From Pseudomonas sp. UBA5782 (GTDB lineage Bacteria > Pseudomonadota > Gammaproteobacteria > Pseudomonadales > Pseudomonadaceae): 9,316 bases of DNA. This document shows positions 1 through 5,821 of the stretch, piece by piece. The notes under the pieces are model-generated. The model did not search any database and was not told where the DNA came from. It saw only the letters and a list, made by a program, of their open reading frames with translations. The stretch spans positions 1 through 9,316 of the forward strand of contig DIEE01000081.1 in NCBI GenBank assembly GCA_002418465.1, written 5' to 3'. Position numbers and translations under genes: made by a program. Every line of letters begins with the position of its first letter. Positions within the stretch are counted from its first letter, which is position 1.

Positions 1-10
1 GCGTTTCGCC

Positions 11-39
11 TTGCTAGGGTAGGGGTGTTCTGGTATAAA
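11..39 (+). promoter_or_regulatory. Sigma70-type promoter for rpmB-rpmG
   Basis: TTGCTA (11-16) is separated by exactly 17 bases from TATAAA (34-39), giving 4/6 and 5/6 matches to the sigma70 consensus. Transcription would start near 45-47, which leaves a leader of about 140 nt before rpmB. The optimal spacer fits a strongly expressed ribosomal protein operon. Read from sequence only; the start site is inferred. Confidence 0.7.
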
Positions 40-55
40 GCAGCGCTCTTTTCTA

Positions 56-160
56 GGGGCCTGGTTCCTTCCCACGAAGGCGCAGCCAGTAAGACCCCGA
101 AGAAACGTGGCGCCAAGCGCCGAATCAGAGAGATCAAGCGGCCAACCCATGCCGGGTTGG
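56..160 (+). promoter_or_regulatory. Structured 5' leader of rpmB mRNA
   Basis: The untranslated leader can fold into consecutive hairpins. The first is a stacked element: GGGG (56-59) with CCCC (95-98), CTGG (61-64) with CCAG (86-89), and CCTTC (67-71) with GAAGG (76-80). The second is GGCGC (109-113) with GCGCC (117-121) around CAA. The third is CCAACCC (142-148) with GGGTTGG (154-160); it competes with the alternative pairing ATGCC (149-153) with GGCAT (160-164). The ribosome-binding site (AGAGGG, 173-178) lies just beyond. Leaders of ribosomal protein operons often carry autoregulatory structures, so a similar role is inferred. No known RNA family is claimed. Confidence 0.4.
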
Positions 161-185
161 GCATGTGGTTACAGAGGGCTGAGTC

Positions 186-422
186 ATGTCGAGAGTCTGT
201 CAAGTTACCGGTAAGGGTCCGGTAACCGGGAATAACATTTCCCACGCAAACAACAAAACCCGTCGTCGTTTCCTGCCGAACCTGCAGCATCACCGTTTCT
301 GGGTCGAGACCGAGAAACGTTTCGTGCGTCTGCGCGTTTCTGCCAAGGGTATGCGTATCATCGACAAACGCGGTATCGACGCCATTCTGGTCGAACTCCG
401 CGCCCGTGGCGAAAAGTTCTAA
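186..422 (+). CDS. rpmB: 50S ribosomal protein L28 (RpmB)
   Basis: A 78-residue protein, the usual gammaproteobacterial L28 length, and closely similar from end to end to the E. coli protein as I remember it. It begins MSRVCQVTGK and contains the hallmark RRRFLPNLQHHRFW and LRVSAKGMRIIDKRGID stretches. L28 is a structural component of the large ribosomal subunit. AGAGGG at 173-178, 7 bases before the ATG, supports the start. It is the first gene of a two-gene operon; rpmG begins 26 bases downstream. Nothing is truncated or unusual in the protein. The start of the coding region has an internal inverted repeat, GTTACCGG (204-211) with CCGGTAAC (219-226). It arises because the peptide repeats VTG and could form a hairpin just inside the message. 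Confidence 0.98.
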   Translation: MSRVCQVTGKGPVTGNNISHANNKTRRRFLPNLQHHRFWVETEKRFVRLRVSAKGMRIIDKRGIDAILVELRARGEKF

Positions 423-448
423 GGCTTCGGTCTTTCTAGGAGAGCAAC

Positions 449-604
449 ATGCGTGATCTGATCCGTTTGGTGTCCAGCGCCGGTACCGGCCACTTCTACA
501 CCACCGACAAAAACAAGCGCACTACGCCCGACAAGATCGAAATCAAGAAATTCGATCCGGTCGTTCGTAAGCACGTGATCTACAAGGAAGCCAAGATCAA
601 GTAA
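449..604 (+). CDS. rpmG: 50S ribosomal protein L33 (RpmG), cysteine-free form
   Basis: A 51-residue protein beginning MRDLIRLVSSAGTGHFYTT and ending HVIYKEAKIK, matching E. coli-type L33 in its core. L33 is a small protein of the large ribosomal subunit near the E site. It contains no cysteine, so it is the zinc-independent (C-minus) type rather than the CXXC zinc-ribbon paralogue. The start follows AGGAGAG (438-444) with good spacing. Its position 26 bases after rpmB and before a strong intrinsic terminator shows that the two genes form one transcript. Confidence 0.97.
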   Translation: MRDLIRLVSSAGTGHFYTTDKNKRTTPDKIEIKKFDPVVRKHVIYKEAKIK

Positions 605-623
605 TTGATCGGCCCCTTGTTGG

Positions 624-653
624 AAAAAAAGCCCGCCAATCGGCGGGCTTTTT
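624..653 (+). terminator. Intrinsic terminator of the rpmB-rpmG operon
   Basis: GCCCGCC (631-637) pairs perfectly with GGCGGGC (642-648) around a four-base AATC loop. It is preceded by seven A (624-630) and followed by five T (649-653), so the stem can extend with A-U pairs and may also work for the opposite strand. It starts 20 bases after the rpmG stop codon. The opposing cupin gene ends at 752, so this element insulates the operon. Confidence 0.93.
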
Positions 654-654
654 C

Positions 655-751
655 TTGCCTGCAGGAAACCTCGGAGCCTGTTCGCGATCTAGCGAACTGG
701 AACCATCTTCAGCGCAGTCTGGCCAACGGCCAGCAGATCATGGCCATGTTC
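655..751. other. Intergenic spacer with two perfect short hairpins
   Basis: This gene-free spacer separates the rpmG terminator from the 3' end of the convergent cupin gene. It contains two perfect inverted repeats: GTTCGC (680-685) with GCGAAC (692-697) around six bases, and CTGGCC (719-724) with GGCCAG (728-733) around AAC. The second lies about 20 bases beyond the cupin stop on the minus strand and could be the 3' end of that transcript, but it has no U-tract. Function is unproven. Confidence 0.35.
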
Positions 752-1117
752 TCAATTGCTCGCTTGCTCGAAGATCACGTAGACCTTGCGGCAGTGTTCG
801 ACGACTTCCCAGCTGCCGCGAAAGCCGGCCGGGATGACGAAGCGGTCGCCGGCACGCACGGTGCGGCTGCTGCCGTCGGCGTCGTGGAGGATCGAGACGC
901 CTTCGAGAATCTCGCAGTATTCGTGTTCGCTGTAGCTCACCGTCCAGTGGCCGGGCGCGCCCTCCCAGAAGCCGACGTTGAATTGCCCACAGGGGCTGGC
1001 GAAGGCGTTGCGCACGCCTTGCGCGGGATCTCCGGCAAGAACCTTCTCAGCGGCGGGGCAGTATTGTTCGAGGGCGGCGCTGGAGTGGGCGAGGTCGACG
1101 ATCTGTTCGATGGGCAT
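752..1117 (-). CDS. Small cupin-domain protein (DUF861/Cupin_3-like)
   Basis: A 121-residue single-domain protein of cupin type. A FWEGAPGHW stretch (about 50-58) leads into the first cupin motif, SEHEYCEILEGV (63-74), with candidate metal ligands H65, E66 and E69. The second motif, AGDRFVIPAGFRGSWEV (89-105), is typical of the DUF861/Cupin_3 group that includes EutQ-like and ureidoglycine aminohydrolase-like proteins. The full GX5HXHX3-4EX6G signature is not intact, so metal chemistry is uncertain. It is divergent from the aldehyde dehydrogenase, as I recall for PA5314 in P. aeruginosa. That suggests a link to amine catabolism, but no reaction can be assigned. The ATG has no clear Shine-Dalgarno sequence; a CTCGAG inverted pair (1119-1124 and 1144-1149) brackets the upstream region. 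Function is otherwise unknown. Confidence 0.85.
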   Translation of the reverse strand: MPIEQIVDLAHSSAALEQYCPAAEKVLAGDPAQGVRNAFASPCGQFNVGFWEGAPGHWTVSYSEHEYCEILEGVSILHDADGSSRTVRAGDRFVIPAGFRGSWEVVEHCRKVYVIFEQASN

Positions 1118-1149
1118 GCTCGAGGGCTCGAAAACGGGAAAGTCTCGAG

Positions 1150-1177
1150 TTTATGTTTAATAAAACGAACATGAGAA
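1150..1177 (-). promoter_or_regulatory. Candidate promoter of the cupin gene
   Basis: On the minus strand, TTCTCA (reverse complement of 1172-1177) lies 16 bases before CATAAA (reverse complement of 1150-1155). Each matches the sigma70 consensus at 4 of 6 positions. This is an AT-rich island in otherwise GC-rich DNA, the main reason to suspect a promoter. The match is weak and no start site is known. Confidence 0.3.
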
Positions 1178-1205
1178 GAGCTTTTGCCCTTCGCTGTAAA
1201 AAATA

Positions 1206-1233
1206 TTGAAAATTCCGGCGCCTCTGGTTTAGG
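1206..1233 (+). promoter_or_regulatory. Candidate promoter of the aldehyde dehydrogenase gene
   Basis: TTGAAA (1206-1211) is a 5/6 match to a -35 box. TTTAGG (1228-1233), 16 bases further, is only a weak -10. Transcription would begin near 1240, directly at the palindrome at 1241-1260. A poor -10 box would fit an activated or inducible gene. This is inference from position and sequence only. Confidence 0.35.
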
Positions 1234-1240
1234 GTGGCCG

Positions 1241-1260
1241 GCACCCTTGCGCGACGGTGC
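1241..1260 (+). promoter_or_regulatory. 20-bp hyphenated palindrome, candidate operator
   Basis: The 20 bases have the form GCACCnTnGCGCnAnGGTGC: 16 of 20 positions obey dyad symmetry about 1250/1251. It begins 61 bases before the dehydrogenase start codon and just downstream of the candidate promoter. A bound repressor could block initiation there. The regulator is unknown; PuuR/PauR-type and Lrp-type proteins are the obvious candidates from pathway context, and I have not matched it to any published consensus. Confidence 0.45.
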
Positions 1261-1301
1261 AGCGCTTCAGCCGCCGTCCAACGAACGAAGAGGATTGCCC
1301 C

Positions 1302-2792
1302 ATGACCCTGACCCGCAGCGACTGGGAACAGCGCGCCAAAGCCCTGCACATCGAAGGCCGTGCCTTCGTCCACGGCGACTACCGCAACGCCGCCAGCGGC
1401 GACACCTTCGAGTGCATCAGCCCGGTCGACGGCCGCCTGCTGGCGAAGGTCGCCAGCTGCGACAAGGCCGACGCCGAGGCCGCGGTGGTCGATGCCCGCG
1501 CGGTGTTCGAGTCCGGTGTCTGGTCGCGCCTGGCGCCGACCCAGCGCAAGGCGATCATGATCCGCTTCGCCGACCTGATCGAGGAGCACGGCGAGGAGCT
1601 GGCGCTGCTGGAAACCCTCGACATGGGCAAGCCGATCGGCGATTCGCTGGCCGTCGACATTCCTGCCGCGGCGCGCGCGCTGCGCTGGAGTGGCGAGGCG
1701 ATCGACAAGATCTACGACGAGGTCGCCGCCACCGCGCATGACGAGCTGGGCCTGGTCACCCGCGAGCCGGTCGGTGTGGTCGCCGCCATCGTGCCGTGGA
1801 ACTTCCCGCTGCTGATGAGCAGCTGGAAGCTCGGCCCGGCGCTGGCCACCGGCAACTCGGTGATCCTCAAGCCGTCGGAAAAGTCGCCGCTGACCGCCAT
1901 CCGCATCGCCGCCCTGGCCATTGAGGCCGGCATCCCGGCCGGTGTGCTCAACGTGCTGCCGGGCCACGGCCACACCGTCGGCCGCGCGCTGGCGCTGCAC
2001 ATGGACGTCGACACCCTGGTGTTCACTGGTTCGACGCGGATCGCCAAGCAGCTGATGGTCTACGCCGGCGAATCGAACATGAAGCGCGTCTGGCTGGAAG
2101 CCGGCGGCAAGAGCCCGAACATCGTCTTCGCCGATGCGCCTGACCTCAAGGCCGCCGCCGAAGCCGCCGCCAGCGCCATCGCCTTCAACCAGGGCGAGGT
2201 CTGCACCGCCGGTTCGCGCCTGCTGGTCGAGCGTTCGATCAAGGACCAGTTCCTGCCGCTGGTGATCGAGGCGCTGAGGGCCTGGAAGCCGGGCAATCCG
2301 CTGGACCCGGCCACCAGTGTCGGCGCGCTGGTCGACACCACACAGATGAACAACGTGCTGTCCTACATCCAGGCCGGCCACGACGACGGTGCCAGGCTGG
2401 TCGCCGGCGGCAAGCGGGTGCTGGAGGAAACCGGCGGCACCTACGTCGAGCCGACTATTTTCGACGGCGTCGACAACGCCATGCGCATCGCCAAGGAAGA
2501 AATCTTCGGTCCGGTGCTGTCGGTGATCGCCTTCGACGACGCCGAGGAAGCCATCGCCATCGCCAACGACACCGTCTACGGCCTGGCCGCGGCGGTCTGG
2601 ACCAGCAACCTGTCCAAGGCGCACCTCACCGCCAAGGCGCTGCGCGCCGGCAGCGTGTGGGTCAACCAGTACGACGGCGGCGACATGACCGCGCCCTTCG
2701 GCGGCTTCAAGCAGTCGGGCAACGGTCGCGACAAGTCGCTGCATGCGTTCGACAAGTACACCGAGCTGAAATCAACCTGGATCAAGCTGTAA
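1302..2792 (+). CDS. kauB: NAD(P)-dependent aldehyde dehydrogenase, KauB/PauC/PuuC type
   Basis: A 496-residue aldehyde dehydrogenase, full length for the ALDH superfamily. It shows PWNFP (N167, oxyanion hole), KPSE (K190 and E193, cofactor ribose), FTGST (241-245, Rossmann glycine), LEAGGKSP with general base E266, FNQGEVCTAGSR with nucleophile C301, and EEIFGP with E400 and F402. The family oxidises amino- and guanidino-aldehydes such as gamma-aminobutyraldehyde, its gamma-glutamyl form and 4-guanidinobutyraldehyde. The N terminus (MTLTRSDWEQRAKALHIEGR) and the neighbours match KauB/PauC (PA5312) from memory. The chosen ATG follows AAGAGGA (1288-1294) by 7 bases; an in-frame ATG at 1257 would add 15 unconserved residues and lies upstream of this site. 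It acts in the cytoplasm after amine oxidation, probably by the oxidase at 7701-9023. Exact substrate is inferred. Confidence 0.93.
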   Translation: MTLTRSDWEQRAKALHIEGRAFVHGDYRNAASGDTFECISPVDGRLLAKVASCDKADAEAAVVDARAVFESGVWSRLAPTQRKAIMIRFADLIEEHGEELALLETLDMGKPIGDSLAVDIPAAARALRWSGEAIDKIYDEVAATAHDELGLVTREPVGVVAAIVPWNFPLLMSSWKLGPALATGNSVILKPSEKSPLTAIRIAALAIEAGIPAGVLNVLPGHGHTVGRALALHMDVDTLVFTGSTRIAKQLMVYAGESNMKRVWLEAGGKSPNIVFADAPDLKAAAEAAASAIAFNQGEVCTAGSRLLVERSIKDQFLPLVIEALRAWKPGNPLDPATSVGALVDTTQMNNVLSYIQAGHDDGARLVAGGKRVLEETGGTYVEPTIFDGVDNAMRIAKEEIFGPVLSVIAFDDAEEAIAIANDTVYGLAAAVWTSNLSKAHLTAKALRAGSVWVNQYDGGDMTAPFGGFKQSGNGRDKSLHAFDKYTELKSTWIKL

Positions 2793-2849
2793 GCCAAAAC
2801 CAGCGGGCCTGACCCGCGAAGAAGAAGGTCCGCTCCGCTCAGCGGGGCC

Positions 2850-2864
2850 GGCTCGATGCGAGCC
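2850..2864 (+). other. Perfect hairpin between dehydrogenase stop and terminator
   Basis: GGCTCG (2850-2855) pairs with CGAGCC (2859-2864) around an ATG triplet. It lies in the 3' untranslated region of the dehydrogenase message and precedes the main terminator. It has no T-tract, so it may only stabilise the 3' end. Its role is not known. Confidence 0.35.
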
Positions 2865-2871
2865 ACACCTG

Positions 2872-2904
2872 CGGCCGGGTTTCCTAGGGAAGCCCGGCCG
2901 TTTT
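2872..2904 (+). terminator. Strong intrinsic terminator after the aldehyde dehydrogenase
   Basis: A 13-bp stem (2872-2884 with 2888-2900, one G-U pair) closes on a three-base TAG loop and is followed by TTTT (2901-2904) and a second T-run at 2907-2909. It lies 80 bases after the dehydrogenase stop and 36 bases before the MFS start codon. The two same-strand genes are therefore probably separate transcription units, unless read-through or conditional termination occurs. Confidence 0.9.
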
Positions 2905-2939
2905 GCTTTGCTGCCGTGCAGGAAAAAGAGAGATCGAAC

Positions 2940-4088
2940 ATGCGTTGGGGGACTTATTTCGCCGTCTGTGCGGCGGTGATCAGCATCGGGCTGGCGCTGG
3001 GCGTGACCATGCCGCTGGTGTCGCTGCGCCTGGAAGGCTGGGGCTACGGCAATTTCGCCATCGGCGTGATGGCGGCGACGCCTGCCATCGGCGTGCTGCT
3101 CGGCGCATCGCTGGCCAGCCATCTCGCCGCCCGGCTGGGGACCACGCGGCTGATGCAGACCTGCCTGCTGCTCGGCGCGGTGTCGGTCGCGCTGCTGGCG
3201 CTGGTGCAGCACTACGCGGTCTGGCTGGTGCTGCGCCTGGCGATCGGCGTGGCGCTGACCATGGTCTTCATCCTCGGCGAGAGCTGGATCAACCAGTTGG
3301 CCCTGGAGAAATGGCGCGGCCGCCTGGTGGCGCTGTATGGCACCGGTTACGCGCTGAGTCAGCTGTCCGGGCCGCTGCTGCTGAGCCTGCTCGGTACCGA
3401 CAACGACTCGGCGTTCTGGACCGGCACCGGCCTGCTGATCGGCGGTTCGCTGGTGCTGCTCGGCCGGCGCGGTGCGCCCAGCGTCGATGCCCATGGCGCG
3501 TCCGGTCGCGGCCTGCTGGCGTTCTGTCGCAAGCTGCCGGCGATCGCCTGGGCGGTGGCGCTGTTCGCTGCCTTCGAGGCGATGATGCTGACCCTGCTGC
3601 CGGTCTATGGCCTGCGCCAGGGTTTCACCCAGGAAGTGGCGCTGCTGATGGCCAGCGTTGTGGTGGTCGGCGACGCCGCGCTGCAGTTGCCGATCGGCCT
3701 GCTCGCCGACCGCATGTCCCGCGGCACGCTGTTCCGCGCGTGCGGCGTGGCCCTGCTGGTCTCCAGCCTGAGCATTCCGCTGCTGCTGCACACCCAGGCG
3801 GTCTGGCCGCTGCTGGTGCTGTTCGGCGCCGCCGCCGGCGGGCTGTTCACCCTGTCGCTGATCCTCATCGGCGAGCGTTATCGCGACGACGAACTGGTCC
3901 GCGCCAACGCCCACGTGGCGCAACTGTGGGGGCTGGGCTGCCTGGTCGGCCCGCTGCTCACCGGCGCGGCCAGCCAGTGGCTCAGCGGGCATGCGTTGCC
4001 GCTGGTGATGGCGGCGGGCGCGGCGGTGTTCGTCTGGCTGATCCGCCGCCCCGGCGGCTTCAGCGACGTCTCGACGGAGCAATCGTAG
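2940..4088 (+). CDS. Major facilitator superfamily transporter, YcaD-like
   Basis: A 382-residue, strongly hydrophobic protein with about twelve predicted membrane segments. Two halves are visible: the loop 2-3 signature appears as SHLAARLGTTR (60-70) and again as GLLADRMSRG (253-262). GESWIN (113-118) and the following WRGRLVALYGTGYALSQ resemble the YcaD-type MFS subgroup. The likely location is the inner membrane, exporting or importing a small solute by ion coupling; no substrate can be read from the sequence. The ATG at 2940 follows a GAGAGA run (2928-2933); an earlier in-frame ATG at 2856 would put 28 hydrophilic residues before the first membrane segment and lies inside the terminator region. 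From memory this is the PA5311 position. A link to amine uptake or efflux is inference from the neighbours. Confidence 0.88.
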   Translation: MRWGTYFAVCAAVISIGLALGVTMPLVSLRLEGWGYGNFAIGVMAATPAIGVLLGASLASHLAARLGTTRLMQTCLLLGAVSVALLALVQHYAVWLVLRLAIGVALTMVFILGESWINQLALEKWRGRLVALYGTGYALSQLSGPLLLSLLGTDNDSAFWTGTGLLIGGSLVLLGRRGAPSVDAHGASGRGLLAFCRKLPAIAWAVALFAAFEAMMLTLLPVYGLRQGFTQEVALLMASVVVVGDAALQLPIGLLADRMSRGTLFRACGVALLVSSLSIPLLLHTQAVWPLLVLFGAAAGGLFTLSLILIGERYRDDELVRANAHVAQLWGLGCLVGPLLTGAASQWLSGHALPLVMAAGAAVFVWLIRRPGGFSDVSTEQS

Positions 4089-4149
4089 GGCGGATGCCAC
4101 CCGCGATCACGTGGCAGCGAGGTATTCGCGGCCCGGGTTGCACCCGCCC
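4086..4149. repeat. REP-like imperfect inverted repeat between convergent genes
   Basis: The left arm GGGCGGATGCCACCCGCGAT (4088-4107) and the right arm (4124-4149, reverse complement beginning GGGCGGGTGCAACC and ending CGCGAAT) form a long imperfect stem with a loop of 16 bases. The left end reads GTAGGGCGGATG, which overlaps the MFS stop codon (TAG, 4086-4088). Such GTAGGGCGGAT palindromes resemble the repeated extragenic palindromes common in pseudomonads. It may also act as a bidirectional transcript end between the convergent genes, although there is no T-tract. Repetitive status cannot be verified from one copy. Confidence 0.55.
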
Positions 4150-4192
4150 GATGGGGCGCGGCGTTTCGTTTCGTCGGGTGGCCTGGTCCGCT

Positions 4193-5725
4193 CTACAACA
4201 ACCGCTCCAGTCCGATGACCTTGGCCAGCCAGGCGTTGAACTGGCGCCAGGCGCCGCCCGGTTCCCTGTCGATGCGGTGCAGGCGATGGTTGTCCTCGGC
4301 GATCCATAGCAGGCGGCCATTCTCCAGGCGCACCTCGTAGCTGAGTGCCGGCGCCATGCCTTCCAGGGTCAGGCGGCGGACCTCGCCGGCCAGCTCCGGG
4401 CTGTCCACCAGCACGCCGACCTCGGTATTCCAGAGTACCGAGCGCGGGTCGAAATTCAGCGAGCCGATGAACACCTTGCGCCGGTCGAAGATCAGCGCCT
4501 TGCTGTGCAGGCTCGACTCCGACGAGCCGCTCAAGCTGTAGGACGCCTCCTGCTCCGGCTGTCGGCGCAGCTCGTAGAGTTTCACCCCGTGGCGCAGCAG
4601 CGCCTTGCGGTAGGGCGCGTAGCCACCGTGCACCGCCGGCACGTCGGTGGCTTCCAGCGAGTTGGTCAGCAGGCTCACCGACACACCTGCGTCGGCGCGC
4701 CCGGTGAGGTAGGTCAGGCCTTCCTCGGCGGGTACGAAGTAGGCGGAAATCAGCATCAGCTCCTGGCTGACGCCGGCCAGCTCCGGGCGCAGTTGCGTGG
4801 TCAGCAGCAGGTGCGGGTCGGGCTCGCTCTTGAGGATCTTGGTCGGCGCGTCCCACATCGCGCTGCCATGCGCCCAGATCAGCTCGTCGAGCCAGTCGGC
4901 CAGGCGCGGATGGGCCTGGTAATCCATCAGCCGCCGGTAGTTGTCGCGCTGCTCGACCTGCGCCTTGAGCAGGTATTCGGTGAGTTCGTGACGGGTCTTC
5001 GCCAGGTCGCGGGCGCTGGGCGGGAAGCTGACGAACTGCTCGATCGGCTTGCTCAGCGCGCTGTTCCAGTACTGATCGAAGCTCTGCCCGAGCTGTTCGG
5101 CCACCGGGCCGGTGCCGAGCAGGTCGATGTCGGTGAAGTTCAGGTTCGGCTCGACGTCGAAGTATTCGTCGCCCAGATTGCGCCCGCCGACCACCGCCAC
5201 GGCGTTGTCCGCCAGCCAGAGCTTGTTGTGCATGCGGCGGTGCTGCAGGGTGACGTCGAACAGCCGTCCGAGGGCGCGGGTGATGCCGTTGGCGCGGCCC
5301 AGGTGCAGCGGGTTGAACACCCGCACCTGGATGTTCGGATGCGCGCCGAGCAGGGCGATCTTGTCGTCCTGGCCGTCGCTGGTGGTGTCGTCGAGGAGGA
5401 TGCGCACGCGCACGCCGCGATCGGCGGCCTTGAGCAGTTCGTCGATCAGCGCGCGGGTGCTGAGGCCGTCGTGAACGATGTAGTACTGCAGGTCGAGACT
5501 CTGCCTCGCGGCGCGGATCAGTTCGGCGCGGGCGATGAACGCCTCGGTGCTGGAGGACAGCAGGCGAAAGCCCGACTGTCCGGGCGGATGCTGGCGGCCC
5601 TGGGCGATCAGTGCGGCGCCGAGCGGCGAATCCTTGGCCGGCAGCGCCTGGCAGGGTTCGATCGGTACGTGATTGGCGCACGCGGTCAGCAGTACCACCA
5701 CCAGCAACAGCAGATGTCGACGCAA
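4193..5725 (-). CDS. PLD-superfamily lipoprotein, cardiolipin synthase C-like
   Basis: A 510-residue protein with two phospholipase D catalytic motifs: H166-x-K168-x4-D173 followed by GGRN (180-183), and H407-x-K409-x4-D414 followed by GSLN (421-424). Both are intact, so an active two-motif enzyme is expected. The N terminus is a lipoprotein signal: positive residues, a Leu/Val core, and lipobox LTAC with C16 as the lipidated cysteine. Ala at +2 favours the outer membrane over inner-membrane retention. Length, signal and motif spacing fit the ClsC/YmdC group, which makes cardiolipin from two phospholipids, but other phosphatidyl transfer or hydrolysis is possible. The start is TTG, fixed by GGGAGG five bases upstream; the only nearby ATG is followed at once by TAG. 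It is convergent with the MFS gene and lies downstream of the MocR gene in the same direction. Confidence 0.88.
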   Translation of the reverse strand: MRRHLLLLVVVLLTACANHVPIEPCQALPAKDSPLGAALIAQGRQHPPGQSGFRLLSSSTEAFIARAELIRAARQSLDLQYYIVHDGLSTRALIDELLKAADRGVRVRILLDDTTSDGQDDKIALLGAHPNIQVRVFNPLHLGRANGITRALGRLFDVTLQHRRMHNKLWLADNAVAVVGGRNLGDEYFDVEPNLNFTDIDLLGTGPVAEQLGQSFDQYWNSALSKPIEQFVSFPPSARDLAKTRHELTEYLLKAQVEQRDNYRRLMDYQAHPRLADWLDELIWAHGSAMWDAPTKILKSEPDPHLLLTTQLRPELAGVSQELMLISAYFVPAEEGLTYLTGRADAGVSVSLLTNSLEATDVPAVHGGYAPYRKALLRHGVKLYELRRQPEQEASYSLSGSSESSLHSKALIFDRRKVFIGSLNFDPRSVLWNTEVGVLVDSPELAGEVRRLTLEGMAPALSYEVRLENGRLLWIAEDNHRLHRIDREPGGAWRQFNAWLAKVIGLERLL

Positions 5726-5730
5726 AGTAG

Positions 5731-5736
5731 CCTCCC
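5731..5736 (-). promoter_or_regulatory. Shine-Dalgarno site that fixes a TTG start
   Basis: The minus strand reads GGGAGG, then five bases, then TTG CGT CGA (start codon 5723-5725). The only close ATG upstream is immediately followed by a TAG stop. The signal peptide begins exactly at the TTG. Together these set the PLD-family start with good certainty. Confidence 0.8.
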
Positions 5737-5821
5737 GCTACATTCAACCTAGCGCTTAGACGATTTTGCGGCGGTTTGATTCAGCGAAGCGGCGCGGGCT
5801 CTGCGCCGGGCGCTGGCGCCA

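Noticed and set aside
25..225. Small open frame (66 codons) upstream of and overlapping rpmB.
   Set aside because: It starts at the -10 region of the promoter, has no ribosome site and overlaps the true rpmB start in another frame. The DNA is better explained as a structured leader.
1235..1250. Sigma54-like sequence TGG-N9-TTGC upstream of the aldehyde dehydrogenase.
   Set aside because: The GG-to-GC spacing is one base longer than sigma54 tolerates well, and the interior does not match TGGCACG. It also overlaps the palindrome, which explains part of the pattern.
1047..2744. Long minus-strand open frame (565 codons) opposite the aldehyde dehydrogenase.
   Set aside because: High-GC codon use leaves antisense frames open. 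The translation is low-complexity (Arg, Ala, Gly, Asp, Gln, Val) with no domain, while the plus strand encodes an intact ALDH.
2856..2939. N-terminal extension of the MFS gene from an ATG at 2856.
   Set aside because: The extension would be translated through the terminator stem and places charged residues before the first membrane segment.
2772..4100. Long minus-strand open frame opposite the MFS transporter.
   Set aside because: Composition is dominated by Gln, Arg, His, Ala and Asp, typical of an antisense shadow of Leu-rich membrane codons. No ribosome site or motif.
4107..5752. Open frames on both strands overlapping the PLD-family gene.
   Set aside because: Low-complexity shadows; the frame with two HKD motifs and a signal peptide is clearly the real one.
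5791..5820. GC-rich inverted repeats (GGCGC 5791-5795 with GCGCC 5803-5807) after the MocR stop, as a terminator.
   Set aside because: No T-tract follows on the minus strand and several alternative pairings are equally good, so it was not listed as a terminator.
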